From NCBI GenBank assembly GCA_023269545.1, contig JAHFTB010000007.1, positions 24,941 to 88,940 of the forward strand: DNA of 64,000 nt. The letters run 5' to 3'. A program made the translations under genes and the position numbers. Positions 16,725-25,717 of the stretch are shown piece by piece (within the stretch, counting starts at the first letter, position 1; the number at the start of each line of letters is the position of its first letter). The notes under the pieces were generated by a model that was not told the origin of the DNA, did no database searches, and saw only the letters and a program-made list of their open reading frames with translations. Source of the stretch: Verrucomicrobiota bacterium (GTDB lineage Bacteria; Verrucomicrobiota; Verrucomicrobiia; Chthoniobacterales; Xiphinematobacteraceae).

Positions 16725-17501
16725 TTACACTCGCTTTTCAGGAAAAAGCATATAGGAACGAGGAGAAAGTCCCGTCATTTGACGGAAAAATGCAACAAAG
16801 GCACTGTCACTGGAAAATTCGAGTGCATTAGCTATGCTGGAAGTACGTTCCCTCTTTGCCAGTAACTCTATGGCTTTAAGAAAACGCCACTGCTGTCGCC
16901 ATTGTTGATAACTCAGCCCGGTTTCTCGTCGCAAAATTCGCCCAATGGTCTTTGCACTGGCTCCGACTTGGGTGGCCAATACCTTCAGCGGTGGGGGTAT
17001 TTTATGCAGGGATATTCGAGCCAGTCGGCTGTCTGAAGGGAATGGGAAGAGTGTGGGCTCCCGTTTGGCTAAACGAATTTCGTCAAGACATACAGCGATG
17101 AGATGAGAAGCCGCTCCATCCCGCCAGTCAGTATCAAAACTGGCGGTAGCCATTCGTTCCAATATCGCCCGCAACAAGGGAGTGGCTTCCAGAACCTCGA
17201 TGGCATCCGGCAGGGCGCCAAATCGGGTCGCATCGAGATAAATCGATCGGTAATCGACCACCTCCATGATCTCGATCCTATGTGAGACCTGGGGGGGGAT
17301 CCAGGCAACTCGCGTGGGTGGCAACATACACAGATGCTTGGAAAACTTAATTCGAATGCAACCGCTTTGCGCAAACAACAACTGTCCCATCGCATGTCGG
17401 TGAAAACCAGTATCGCGACGTCCCACATGGGAGGCGATGCTTACCACAGGAACCCCTAGTGCGTCCGGATCGAAAGGGGCATGAAGTTGCAACCAAGCCA
17501 T
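16725..17501 (-). CDS. AraC-family transcriptional regulator (NimR-like)
   Basis: 258 residues. An N-terminal cupin sensor domain (HRHAMGQLLFAQSGCIRI, WIPPQVSHRIEI) is followed by a C-terminal double helix-turn-helix (LKVLATQVGASAKTIGRIL and SSDSAFVAFFRQMTGLSPRS). Cupin-AraC regulators of this type (YeaM/NimR in E. coli) control a divergently transcribed MFS exporter. Here too an MFS gene starts 237 bases away in the opposite direction, so the pair probably forms a drug- or metabolite-responsive module. Effector ligand unknown. Confidence 0.88.
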   Translation of the reverse strand: MAWLQLHAPFDPDALGVPVVSIASHVGRRDTGFHRHAMGQLLFAQSGCIRIKFSKHLCMLPPTRVAWIPPQVSHRIEIMEVVDYRSIYLDATRFGALPDAIEVLEATPLLRAILERMATASFDTDWRDGAASHLIAVCLDEIRLAKREPTLFPFPSDSRLARISLHKIPPPLKVLATQVGASAKTIGRILRRETGLSYQQWRQQWRFLKAIELLAKRERTSSIANALEFSSDSAFVAFFRQMTGLSPRSYMLFPEKRV

Positions 17502-17738
17502 AATTGTCCTATTTGCGATATTTATTGTCTTTATTATTGTAATAATTCTTTCCGTGCTTGTCTATAGTTTCCTTAACAACACTTACAAAGAGGAATCACT
17601 AGCAAACCCAAAATCAGTCCTCCATTACATAAATCTATCTAAATAGCTTTATAGAAACTACTTGTAGATTTTTAGCCGCATATAAAAATCACGCGATCTG
17701 ATGGTTTCACAGGAATATCCATTTACGAAATTTAAATC

Positions 17739-18950
17739 ATGCAACCACTGAAGCCATCATTCTTGACATTACTGCTTATGATCTCCTTTGCGTCGATCAA
17801 TGCAGTTTTTCCCACACCGGCACTTCCGGAGATATCGCATTTCTTTGCCATCACCGAAAATACCGCCCAACAGATAATTACCTGGTTTTTAATTGGATAT
17901 GCATTGGGACAGCTGATCTACGGACCGCTTGCTAATAGGTTTGGCAGAAAGCCAGCGCTCTACGCAGGAATCAGTCTGCAAATTCTCAGCAGCTTGTTGT
18001 GTATCGTCGGAGGAATCATCGACCACTATTGGCTCTTAGTGTTAGGTCGCTTTCTGACGGCATTAGGGTCTGGAGTCGGCTTAAAAATGACTTTCACCAT
18101 AATCAACGAATGCTACGCACCCCAAATTGCCAATAAAAAGATATCGTATCTCACGCTATCTTTTGCTGTTGCTCCCGGATTGAGCGTTGCATTGGGTGGC
18201 CTTTTAAGTAGTCACTATGGATGGCAAAGCTGTTTTATTGTGAGTGCAATTTACGGATTGATCCTACTGTTAATGGTGACCAGACTCCCTGAAACAAAGA
18301 TCAAGCTAGATTTGGATGCATTTAAAATCAATCAGCTCCTGCATGGCTATATCACCCAGTTGAAAGACCGACAACTCATCACTGGAGCCATTCTATTGGG
18401 TGGTAGCACCTGTTTTATCTATGTTTTCTCTGCAGTGGCACCTTTCTTAGCCATGAATATCATGGGGATGACACCCAGCAAATACGGTATGGCAAATATT
18501 ATTCCGTCCATAGGATTGATGGTTGGCTCAATTTTCTCGGCGAAATTTTCGGAAAAATATTCCAGCCGCGCGGGCATCGGGCTAGGAATTTTTTTGGTGG
18601 CATGCTCTTCCGTCTTAATGATGATGACTCTGACCTCGAATCGAGCCCCGGCACCGATTATTTTATTATTTATTCCGACAATGGTAACTTACTTCGGAGT
18701 ATCTCTTATTATTTCCAATGCTTCCACACTTGCGATGAGCAAAGTAGAAGATAAGTCGCATGGAGCTGCCGTAATGAGTTTTATCAATGTGGGAACGGCA
18801 ACCGCAGTTGTTCTTGTATTAAGCTTACTCCCCGTAACCAGGATACTACTGCCCACAACATTCAGTTTGATAGCACTCATGATGTTAGTGGTATTTTTCT
18901 TCCGACCATGCAAGCGCAGTCGTTCTCATTTTGAAGGAATTCCGCTATAA
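17739..18950 (+). CDS. MFS exporter, Bcr/CflA-like
   Basis: 403 residues with about twelve membrane helices. The loop 2-3 MFS signature GPLANRFGRKPAL and the helix-5 region APGLSVALGGLLSSHYGW match the drug:H+ antiporter-1 (Bcr/CflA) group in the inner membrane. It is probably controlled by the divergent AraC-type gene. An oddity is that the last residues (FEGIPL and the stop) are encoded by a TATAGCG-family repeat (18921-18949), so the original C-terminus has been replaced or trimmed. Substrate unknown. Confidence 0.88.
   Translation: MQPLKPSFLTLLLMISFASINAVFPTPALPEISHFFAITENTAQQIITWFLIGYALGQLIYGPLANRFGRKPALYAGISLQILSSLLCIVGGIIDHYWLLVLGRFLTALGSGVGLKMTFTIINECYAPQIANKKISYLTLSFAVAPGLSVALGGLLSSHYGWQSCFIVSAIYGLILLLMVTRLPETKIKLDLDAFKINQLLHGYITQLKDRQLITGAILLGGSTCFIYVFSAVAPFLAMNIMGMTPSKYGMANIIPSIGLMVGSIFSAKFSEKYSSRAGIGLGIFLVACSSVLMMMTLTSNRAPAPIILLFIPTMVTYFGVSLIISNASTLAMSKVEDKSHGAAVMSFINVGTATAVVLVLSLLPVTRILLPTTFSLIALMMLVVFFFRPCKRSRSHFEGIPL
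18921..18949 (-). repeat. TATAGCG-family repeat inside the 3' end of the MFS gene
   Basis: On the minus strand reads TATAGCGGAATTCCTTCAAA, then ATGAG, nearly identical to the start of the copy at 52250-52304. It supplies the stop codon and last codons of the exporter gene. Confidence 0.75.
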
Positions 18951-18951
18951 G

Positions 18952-19071
18952 ATGAAAACCGATTTGATTGGTACCATTACTGACGTGAGAGTCGAAGTGG
19001 GACATCTAAAAACCGGCACGATCACGGTGGGTACAGTTTTTGGGGTGCACTTGGCCCCTTTTGGGGCTTAA
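18952..19071 (+). pseudogene. Short frame, possible peptidase S58 N-terminal remnant
   Basis: A 39-residue frame: MKTDLIGTITDVRVEVGHLK, then TGTITVGTVFGVHLAPFGA. The ITDV-x-VEVGH pattern recalls the beginning of DmpA/S58 peptidases (ITDVPGVRVGH), which are usually over 300 residues, so if related this is a stump. The similarity is short and may be chance. Confidence 0.2.
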
Positions 19072-19100
19072 AATTTTCTATGCGATGCACTTCTTACAGA

Positions 19101-19140
19101 AAAAAGGTCTGGGAGAAAAAGGTCTGGGAGAAAAAAGGCC
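19101..19140 (+). repeat. Short tandem repeat
   Basis: The unit AAAAAGGTCTGGGAG occurs twice in tandem and a third, altered time (AAAAAAGGCCTGG), directly downstream of the tRNA-Ser 3' end. It may be replication slippage. Confidence 0.7.
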
Positions 19141-19231
19141 TGGCGGTGAGGGAGGGATTCGAACCCTCGGAGCCCTTTTGGAGCTCGGAGCTTTAGCAAA
19201 GCTCTGCTTTCGACCACTCAGCCACCTCACC
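19141..19231 (-). tRNA. tRNA-Ser (anticodon GCT)
   Basis: A class II tRNA with a long variable arm. The acceptor GGTGAGG/CCTCACC is followed by discriminator G and an encoded CCA (19141-19143). The D arm is TGGCTGAGTGG, anticodon GCT is at 19195-19197, and the T arm contains GGTTCGAATCC. It reads AGC/AGU serine codons. Confidence 0.95.
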
Positions 19232-19311
19232 CAGGTCAGACAAATAAAGTACAATGGTTCTCCGATAAGGGTCAAACTTCAATCTGCTTTATTCTCAAGA
19301 TCTCACTCGAT

Positions 19312-20088
19312 TTATAAGGATGCCGCAGAAGTTCCCCATCGACGGTGCAAAAATGCCTCCCATGGTGAAAAAAGAATGCGGTCCGCGAGTAATCCGATGA
19401 TGACAATGACTAACATCACACCAAATACTTGATCCATTGCATTGAGGTCACGTCCGTAGTGCAAAAGCTGTCCCAATCCAAAACCAGTTAAAATGGTGAC
19501 AAAGATCTCCGCAGCCATGAGGGATCGCCATGCAAATGCCCAACCCTGTTTCATGCCGCCGACCAGGTAGGGAAGCGATGCGGGAAAAATCACATGAACC
19601 CAGGTATGGAGCCCTTTGGAACCCATAGTCAGTGCTGAACGCACGTAGATGGGAGGCATGGTACGCACTCCTCCTTCAGTAGCAATGACTACCGACCATA
19701 AAGTTCCCATGACTACTACAAAGAGGAGTGCCTGCTCGGTCTGACCAAACCATAAAAGTGCTACGGGCACCCAGCACACACTGGGAAGGGTTTGCAAGCC
19801 CAGGGCAAGCAGACCGATCGTATCATGGAGAAAACGAAACCGCGCACTCAAAAGACCCAGGGGAACCCCAAATGCCAAACCGATGAGATATCCAATGATC
19901 AGACGGCGAAGAGTGACGAATGTAGCGCTCAGGAGAGAACCATCACAGATGGTTTGCCAAAGATACTGCGCAATTTTTCCGCACGAAGGAAAAAGGATCG
20001 GAGAAAATTTACCAGAAAGAGCAATTGCTTCCCATATACCGAGCAGAGCCGCAAAAAATAATAGGGAGATCAGTCCGCGTTTCATCAC
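19312..20088 (-). CDS. ABC transporter permease, sulfonate/nitrate/taurine type
   Basis: 258 residues, six predicted membrane helices. The inner-membrane-loop EAA-like region (MGSKGLHTWVHVIFPASLPY followed by LVGG) contacts the ATPase. The family includes SsuC, TauC and NrtB permeases. It overlaps the ATPase gene by 4 bases and is last in a three-gene operon (binding protein, ATPase, permease). Substrate cannot be fixed: aliphatic sulfonates, nitrate or thiamine precursors are all possible. Confidence 0.88.
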   Translation of the reverse strand: MMKRGLISLLFFAALLGIWEAIALSGKFSPILFPSCGKIAQYLWQTICDGSLLSATFVTLRRLIIGYLIGLAFGVPLGLLSARFRFLHDTIGLLALGLQTLPSVCWVPVALLWFGQTEQALLFVVVMGTLWSVVIATEGGVRTMPPIYVRSALTMGSKGLHTWVHVIFPASLPYLVGGMKQGWAFAWRSLMAAEIFVTILTGFGLGQLLHYGRDLNAMDQVFGVMLVIVIIGLLADRILFSPWEAFLHRRWGTSAASL

Positions 20089-20897
20089 TCTGCCACCTCC
20101 TTTGAGGTAGGATCAGTAAATCCCTTTAGGGTCGCGGTAATACGAGAGGCATACTCTGCCAGGGAGACGCTGTTAATGTCTCTTGGTCGAGGCAAGGGAA
20201 TCTCAAATTCTTGAGCGATTCTTCCGGGATTGGGGGAAAATAAGATGACGCGGTCGCCCAGGCATACAGCTTCGCGAACATTGTGAGTCACAAATATAAT
20301 GGTTTTTCGTCTGGCTTCCCAGATCCGTTGAATATCGCCATAGAGTTGGCCTCGGGTCAGGGCATCCAGTGCTGCAAAGGGCTCGTCCATAAGAAGTACG
20401 CTTGGGTTCGGTGCCATGGCTCGTGCCAGTGCGACACGTTGCTTCATCCCACCCGAAAGTTCGTGGATATTACTATTTTCCACGTGTTCGAGTCCCACTA
20501 AATAAAGGTAGTATCTCGCCACTTCCAGACGCTCTTTTTTGGAAAGTCCCGGTTTTAGTTTTAAACCAAAAAGGACGTTGTCCAAAACGTCGAGCCAAGG
20601 AAAAAGAGCGTGTTCTTGAAACATTACCATACGGTCTCTTCCCGGGCCACTAATGGGTTGTCCACTAATCAGCATTTCCCCGGAGTCCGGCCGTTCAAGA
20701 CCTGCAATGAGATTCAGTAGAGTTGATTTGCCACAACCGCTAGGCCCTACCAGGCAAACAAATTCTCCTTCAGCAACAGAGAGTCGGATTTGCTGGAGAG
20801 CTACAGTGACTTGTTTCCGCCTGGTGAACGTCTTATAAATATCCCGTACCTCGATGCGATCCGGGAGCGCATTTTCTAATTCGCTTTCGAGACTCAT
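20085..20897 (-). CDS. ABC transporter ATP-binding protein, SsuB/TauB type
   Basis: 270 residues. Walker A GPSGCGKSTLL, Q-loop (MVMFQEHALFPW), signature LSGGMKQRVALARA, Walker B VLLMDEPFAALD and the switch His (FVTHNVREA) are all intact, so it should hydrolyse ATP. It powers the adjacent permease at the cytoplasmic membrane. It overlaps both neighbours by 4 bases, which implies coupled translation and balanced amounts. Confidence 0.93.
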   Translation of the reverse strand: MSLESELENALPDRIEVRDIYKTFTRRKQVTVALQQIRLSVAEGEFVCLVGPSGCGKSTLLNLIAGLERPDSGEMLISGQPISGPGRDRMVMFQEHALFPWLDVLDNVLFGLKLKPGLSKKERLEVARYYLYLVGLEHVENSNIHELSGGMKQRVALARAMAPNPSVLLMDEPFAALDALTRGQLYGDIQRIWEARRKTIIFVTHNVREAVCLGDRVILFSPNPGRIAQEFEIPLPRPRDINSVSLAEYASRITATLKGFTDPTSKEVAE

Positions 20898-21889
20898 GGT
20901 GTGAGAGGAGCTGAAGGGCTGTCGATCAGCCTGGAAAGATTAGAATACATTCGAGAGAGGCCCGCTAAGCGAGCGTCAGCCATGAATTTTTCGAAAGGTT
21001 GAATTTCGATACTATTGTCGAAGCGCAATCTTCCCCATGCTTCATGAATAAGAGCGAGGGGAATGGGTTTTCTCATTCGGATCGAAAGTTCCTCGCAAAC
21101 TCGTTTTTGTGCTTCTTCCGAGTGAGCTTTGAGCCAATCCGTAAGTTCTTGATGAGCAGCCACAAACTTCCTCGCCAGATCTGGCTGGTCCTTCAAGAAT
21201 CCAGCTCGAGACACCAAAACAGTGCTCACCGAATCTTTCGGAGCGTAGAGAATATGGCCGTTTGCCTCTCCTAAAAGACGACTGACCCAAGGTTCCACCG
21301 TCCATGCTCCATCGACGGCGCCGTTGGAAAACTGGAGAAAAATGCTGGGATTATCCATGGGAATCACTCGGACATCGCCGCCGGTTAAGGTGACCCGCAA
21401 CCCTTGATGGATCAACCAAGCACGACACGCAACATCCTGAGTATTTCCTAACTGAGGGGTACAAATAATTTTGCCGCGAAGATCAGCAGCGGATTTAAAA
21501 TTGGCATCACGTACGACAAGGGCTTCTCCTCCCCGAGCGGCACCAGAGAGTACCCGGATCTCTTCTCCATTCGAGCGCAGGTAAGCATTAATTGCGGGAC
21601 TGGGGCCCACATAGGCAAGGTCGATGGATTTTGCGAAAATGGCTTCCATAGCAGAGGGCCCTGCGTTGAAAACAAACCACTCCACTTTGACATCAGATCC
21701 TAATCGGGTCTCAAACCAACCTTTCCCTTCCCTACTCATATTTGCAGCCACGAGAGCCTGTGCATGAGTCACATTTGGAAACAGACCCACTCGCACTATT
21801 CCCTCAGCAAAACCCATGGGAGTAAAACAAAAAATTGCGGCGCACCACAGAAAGATACTTAAATTGAACTTTAAGATAGGTTTTCTCAT
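20894..21889 (-). CDS. Periplasmic substrate-binding protein, SsuA/NrtA type
   Basis: About 331 residues if started at ATG 21887-21889, chosen because GAGGG lies just upstream and the signal peptide (RKPILKFNLSIFLWCAAIFC then FTPMGFA) follows at once; a frame open to 22015 would add 42 non-secretory residues over a repeat. The mature part starts EGIVRVGLFPNVTHAQAL. GPSAMEAIFAKSIDLAYVGP and DLRGKIICTPQLGNTQD are typical of binding proteins for sulfonates, nitrate or thiamine pyrimidine. It delivers ligand in the periplasm to the permease encoded downstream. Confidence 0.87.
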   Translation of the reverse strand: MRKPILKFNLSIFLWCAAIFCFTPMGFAEGIVRVGLFPNVTHAQALVAANMSREGKGWFETRLGSDVKVEWFVFNAGPSAMEAIFAKSIDLAYVGPSPAINAYLRSNGEEIRVLSGAARGGEALVVRDANFKSAADLRGKIICTPQLGNTQDVACRAWLIHQGLRVTLTGGDVRVIPMDNPSIFLQFSNGAVDGAWTVEPWVSRLLGEANGHILYAPKDSVSTVLVSRAGFLKDQPDLARKFVAAHQELTDWLKAHSEEAQKRVCEELSIRMRKPIPLALIHEAWGRLRFDNSIEIQPFEKFMADARLAGLSRMYSNLSRLIDSPSAPLTP

Positions 21890-21956
21890 CAACCCTCGCA
21901 TATGGCCCGGAAACAGCCTATCGTCAATGATAAGCAAACACGCTCCGTTGCGATTC

Positions 21957-21974
21957 CGAGGAATTTCGCTATAT
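21957..21974 (-). repeat. TATAGCG-family repeat (short copy)
   Basis: On the minus strand reads ATATAGCGAAATTCC. It lies upstream of the binding-protein gene start and close to an 80-bp repeat copy. Confidence 0.5.
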
Positions 21975-22007
21975 GAGGATATTCCCATCCTTTTTATAAA
22001 AGTCATG

Positions 22008-22085
22008 TGATGCAAAAAAAGAGAAACCTTGTGGATGAAAATAGTTTTTTTCTGCTCCCAGAGCTCCTAAAAGTACATCACTTCA
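22008..22085 (-). repeat. 80-bp inverted-end repeat, copy 2 (reverse)
   Basis: Same element as at 7206-7286 in opposite orientation, the most diverged copy (TGATGCAAAAAAAGAG at one end, TACATCACTTCA at the other, with CTGCTCCCAGAGCTCC inside). It ends three bases before the thrB ATG, leaving no room for a separate ribosome-binding site. Confidence 0.8.
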
Positions 22086-22088
22086 GTT

Positions 22089-22952
22089 ATGAAAGAAGAA
22101 GTTGTCGTCCAGGTTCCTGCTACTACCGCCAATTTGGGACCAGGATTTGATTCGTTAGGCATTGCACTAAATATTCATAATAGATTGGTAATAAAAAAAA
22201 TATCCGCTCGGCCTCTTTCACAAATGATGTCTGAAGCAGCCGAGGCTTTTTTCGAGGCTTCAGGTCAAACACCATTTGAATTTTCCTGTGAGGTCGAAGG
22301 GAATATTCCTCGTTCCCGGGGCTTGGGAAGCAGCGTCACCATTCGGTTAGGTATTTTGTTAGGATTAAATCACTTGACTTCCATGCCGCTTTCTCACGAA
22401 CTTCTTTATCAAATTTGTGCGAAGCTGGAAGGGCATCCGGATAATGCTGCGGCTGCGGCATTTGGAGGGTTTACCGTAAGCAGACGAGATCTTGCGGTCC
22501 AAAAAATTGAAATCCCCGCCCACCTTCATTTTTTATTACTTATCCCAGATTTCGAAGTGCACACTTCAGAAGCGCGGAAAAAAATGCCTGCTGCGATTCC
22601 CCTCAAAGATGCCGTTCTTTCAGCAGCCCACTCAGCCTGGATCACAGCAGCTTTTGCATTGCAAGATTATGAGATTCTTCGTGGAGGATTTGAGGATGGC
22701 CTTCATCAACCTTATCGTGCACCGCTGGTGCCATTTTTAAACGACACCATCCAAGCCGCAGAGCAGGCTGGAGCTCTCGGAGGTTGGTTAAGTGGTTCGG
22801 GATCCACAATTGCTTGCCTGACTTTGGAAAATCCTGATCGAGTGGCTGATGCTATGCAAAAAGCTTCTCCCTCCGGTTCACATATCTTGCGCACGATCGC
22901 GGATAATCAAGGCGCTTGTCTGATTGCTGATAGCGAAGCACCTATAAAATGA
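22089..22952 (+). CDS. thrB: Homoserine kinase
   Basis: 287 residues of the GHMP kinase superfamily. PATTANLGPGFDSLGIAL at the N-terminus is the homoserine-kinase signature, PRSRGLGSSVTIRLG is the ATP-binding motif, and LGGWLSGSGSTIACL is GHMP motif 3. It phosphorylates homoserine en route to threonine. It stands alone, flanked by two 80-bp repeats in opposite orientation (copies 2 and 3). The start follows a repeat without a Shine-Dalgarno sequence, so translation may be leaderless or use a repeat-borne signal (inference). Confidence 0.94.
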   Translation: MKEEVVVQVPATTANLGPGFDSLGIALNIHNRLVIKKISARPLSQMMSEAAEAFFEASGQTPFEFSCEVEGNIPRSRGLGSSVTIRLGILLGLNHLTSMPLSHELLYQICAKLEGHPDNAAAAAFGGFTVSRRDLAVQKIEIPAHLHFLLLIPDFEVHTSEARKKMPAAIPLKDAVLSAAHSAWITAAFALQDYEILRGGFEDGLHQPYRAPLVPFLNDTIQAAEQAGALGGWLSGSGSTIACLTLENPDRVADAMQKASPSGSHILRTIADNQGACLIADSEAPIK

Positions 22953-22992
22953 TCACGGATGTGACTGCAATAGGGCTTTCACTATGAATTAC

Positions 22993-23072
22993 TGACGTGA
23001 CGCACTTTGAGGAGCTCTGGGAGCAAAAAGACCATTTTAACCTACAAGGTTTCTCTTTTTTGCGTAACATCA
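22993..23072 (+). repeat. 80-bp inverted-end repeat, copy 3 (forward)
   Basis: Begins TGACGTGACGCAC and ends TTTGCGTAACATCA, with GGAGCTCTGGGAGC and CCTACAAGGTTTC inside. It lies between thrB and lpxK. Confidence 0.85.
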
Positions 23073-23098
23073 CTGAATAAAAAGCGGTACATATATTC

Positions 23099-24289
23099 AT
23101 GAGGCATTGGCTGGAAGGATTGGAAACCTTTGCAATCGACGTAATCTTGGAACGTCGATATGGCCGACGTGCCGATATCCTTCGAGCAGTATTACGAACA
23201 TTCTCCGCTTTGACTCTCATTCTGGTTCGTCTTCGCCTGAATCTTTTTAAACGGAGAATCTTTCGGCCCCGCGCCATGGGATGCCTGGTGATCAGCGTAG
23301 GCAACCTCACTGTGGGGGGCACAGGGAAAACGCCTGTCGTGGAGATGCTTGCCCGCCAACTTCAAGCGGGTGGACGCAAAGTGGCTATTCTGAGCCGTGG
23401 ATATAAGAGCATTCCCAAACCATTCTTCCGAAGAATTCGGGATAAAATTTTTCGCAATGCGGAGCTTTTCGCGCCTCGTATCGTTTCCGATGGCAAATCA
23501 CTTCTCTTAGATTCTCGAACCGCAGGCGACGAGCCATTTATGCTAGCAAATAATTTACGCGGGGTGGTCGTATTAGTCGATCGCGATCGCGTAAAAAGCG
23601 GACTCTTTGCCATTCAGCATTTTGGCACCGATGTATTACTGCTGGACGATGGGTTACAATATCTCAAAATGCGTCATGCGGTGGAAATTGTCTTAATCGA
23701 TCGCGAAGCTCCCTTTGGCAATGAATTCCTTCTTCCTCGCGGAACTTTGCGGGAGCCGCCGGAAAATTTGCGACGCGCCACACATATTCTTATTACTAAG
23801 TGCACAGGAGAAGATAATTCCGCTCTCATTGAGCGGATTCGGCAATTCAATAGAACCGCCGAAATAGTGGAATGCACTCATCGTCCGCGGCACATCACTA
23901 ATCTTTGGACAGGTGAAACAAAACCCCTGGAATTTCTGAACAACCTTGCAATAGGCTCTGTCTGTGGAATCGCTGTTCCGGATAATTTTGTGAATTTTTT
24001 GAAAAAATTGGGAGCTAAAGTAGAATTAGCCATAGCTTATGCGGACCACCACCGTTATTCCCTCAAAGAAGTGGAAACATTTATCCGGAGATGTAGCCGG
24101 CGAGATGTCCAAGCCATCTTGACTACGGAAAAAGATGCCGTCCGCATTCCACGCATTGTAGATCCTAAAGTTCCGATTTATTCCATGCGCGTCGAGATCG
24201 AGATCTTACGCGGTGATGATAGCTGGCAAAAATTCATCACCCGCCTGACTTCTCCACAACCTGTCCTAGCTCCGCAAAGATTTTTTTAA
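23099..24289 (+). CDS. lpxK: Tetraacyldisaccharide 4'-kinase
   Basis: 396 residues. The unusual P-loop region VISVGNLTVGGTGKTPVVEM (about 61-80) is diagnostic of LpxK, as are AILSRGYKS, DGLQY and TEKDAVRIP. It adds the 4'-phosphate to lipid A disaccharide on the inner membrane, direct evidence for lipopolysaccharide. It is somewhat longer than usual (about 330-350) through its N- and C-terminal parts. It is flanked by 80-bp repeats (copies 3 and 4) facing each other, and no other lipid A gene is close by. Confidence 0.93.
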   Translation: MRHWLEGLETFAIDVILERRYGRRADILRAVLRTFSALTLILVRLRLNLFKRRIFRPRAMGCLVISVGNLTVGGTGKTPVVEMLARQLQAGGRKVAILSRGYKSIPKPFFRRIRDKIFRNAELFAPRIVSDGKSLLLDSRTAGDEPFMLANNLRGVVVLVDRDRVKSGLFAIQHFGTDVLLLDDGLQYLKMRHAVEIVLIDREAPFGNEFLLPRGTLREPPENLRRATHILITKCTGEDNSALIERIRQFNRTAEIVECTHRPRHITNLWTGETKPLEFLNNLAIGSVCGIAVPDNFVNFLKKLGAKVELAIAYADHHRYSLKEVETFIRRCSRRDVQAILTTEKDAVRIPRIVDPKVPIYSMRVEIEILRGDDSWQKFITRLTSPQPVLAPQRFF

Positions 24290-24293
24290 AATG

Positions 24294-24373
24294 TGATGTG
24301 ACGCAAAAAAGGGAAACCTTGTAGGCTAAAATGGTTTTTTTGCTCCCAGAGCTCCTCAAAGTGCGTAACGTCA
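24294..24373 (-). repeat. 80-bp inverted-end repeat, copy 4 (reverse)
   Basis: Begins TGATGTGACGCAAAAAAG and ends GTGCGTAACGTCA. It matches copies 1 and 3 closely on the opposite strand. It ends six bases before the mnmE ATG. Confidence 0.85.
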
Positions 24374-24379
24374 GTTACA

Positions 24380-25717
24380 ATGATCAGTCCCGCCGCCGAT
24401 TGTACGATTGCAGCAATTGCAACTCCTCCCGGAGAAGGGGCTATTGCCCTCCTTCGGATTTCCGGAGCAGAAGCTTTCGCCATCGCCTCTCATCTTTTTC
24501 AAGCGAGTATCTCCTTTGAAAAAATGCGTTCCCGCCACCTTTATTTTGGCCGAATCATGGATGGCAAAATGATCTTGGATGAGGGATTGTGTGCAATTTT
24601 TCGGGCTCCCGGCAGTTATACCGGAGAAAATTTAGTGGAAATCAGCTCACATGGTGGAGTCCTCGTCTCCGCTCGCATTCTTCAAACTGCATTAGATCTG
24701 GGAGCTCGCCTCTCCCATCCTGGTGAATTTACACAGCGCGCCTTTCTCAATGGAAAAATGGATCTCACACAAGCGGAAGCCGTGATGGATCTGATTCGAG
24801 CTCAAACACCTCTCGCTCTCCGAGCGGCGGCTCTCCAGTTGGAAGGCGCAATAGGGTGTGAAACCGAAACTGCTCGCACAGAATTGATCGGCATCCTCGC
24901 TCACGTCGAGGCGTTTATCGATTTTCCTGAAGAGGGGATTGATCCTGATACCGGAATTGCGCTCTTAAATAGGATTCTGCATGTTCGACACGGATTAGAG
25001 GCTCTTCTTGCCACAGCCGACCAAGGTCGCCTTCTCCGCGAAGGAGTACGTGTCGCCATTTGTGGAAGCCCTAACGCCGGGAAATCCAGTCTTCTGAATC
25101 GATTGCTCGGTTTCGAGCGCGCCATTGTCAGTCATATTCCCGGAACCACGCGCGACACACTGGAAGAAAGCGCCAGCCTGGAAGGCATCCCTTTCCATTT
25201 CATAGATACCGCGGGGATCCGTCAGACAGGAGATCCGATTGAATCCGAGGGGGTGCGCCGCGCACTTCTGGCAGCAGACCGGGCTGATATCATTTTGCAT
25301 GTGTTGGATGCTTCTCAACCTCCTCTTCCTGCGGACTTGCCAGCTGATAGAGTCCACCCAGTCTGGAATAAAATAGATTTACTTCCCGAACCTTTTGTTC
25401 TCCCTCCCGGATCCGCCGCGATTTCCTGTTTAACTGGTATCGGAATTCCCAAATTAATTTCACAGATGGTAGAGTGGGTGGGGGGGCTAGGATCCCGCGA
25501 TTCCTGCCATTTGGCCGCAATCAACGCCCGACATCAGTCTTGTCTGAAGCGAGCATGCGCGGCTCTGGAACAAGCTGGCGATGAACTAAAAACCGGCGCC
25601 GAGCTTGCGGCTATTGAACTCCGCCTCGCTCTGGATGCCCTGGGAGAAGTAGTCGGAGCAGTCGATAATGAACAAATCTTGGATTCCATCTTTGGGAGTT
25701 TCTGTATAGGAAAATGA
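24380..25717 (+). CDS. mnmE: tRNA uridine-34 modification GTPase MnmE
   Basis: 445 residues. The N-terminal folate-binding domain (DTIAAIATPPGEGAI-like start; SSHGGVLV; HPGEFTQRAFLNGKMDLTQA) is followed by a helical domain with an inserted G domain (P-loop GSPNAGKSSLLN, DTAGIR, NKIDL) and the C-terminal catalytic CIGK. With MnmG it installs cmnm5 groups on wobble uridines. The start lies right after an 80-bp repeat with no Shine-Dalgarno. pyrD follows immediately, probably co-transcribed. Confidence 0.96.
   Translation: MISPAADCTIAAIATPPGEGAIALLRISGAEAFAIASHLFQASISFEKMRSRHLYFGRIMDGKMILDEGLCAIFRAPGSYTGENLVEISSHGGVLVSARILQTALDLGARLSHPGEFTQRAFLNGKMDLTQAEAVMDLIRAQTPLALRAAALQLEGAIGCETETARTELIGILAHVEAFIDFPEEGIDPDTGIALLNRILHVRHGLEALLATADQGRLLREGVRVAICGSPNAGKSSLLNRLLGFERAIVSHIPGTTRDTLEESASLEGIPFHFIDTAGIRQTGDPIESEGVRRALLAADRADIILHVLDASQPPLPADLPADRVHPVWNKIDLLPEPFVLPPGSAAISCLTGIGIPKLISQMVEWVGGLGSRDSCHLAAINARHQSCLKRACAALEQAGDELKTGAELAAIELRLALDALGEVVGAVDNEQILDSIFGSFCIGK

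Noticed and set aside
19101..19140. Short direct repeats as a CRISPR array
   Set aside because: Units are about 15 bases in direct contact with no spacers; this is a simple tandem repeat beside a tRNA.
19040..19432. 130-codon plus-strand frame near 19.2 kb
   Set aside because: It is the antisense reading through tRNA-Ser and into the ABC permease gene.
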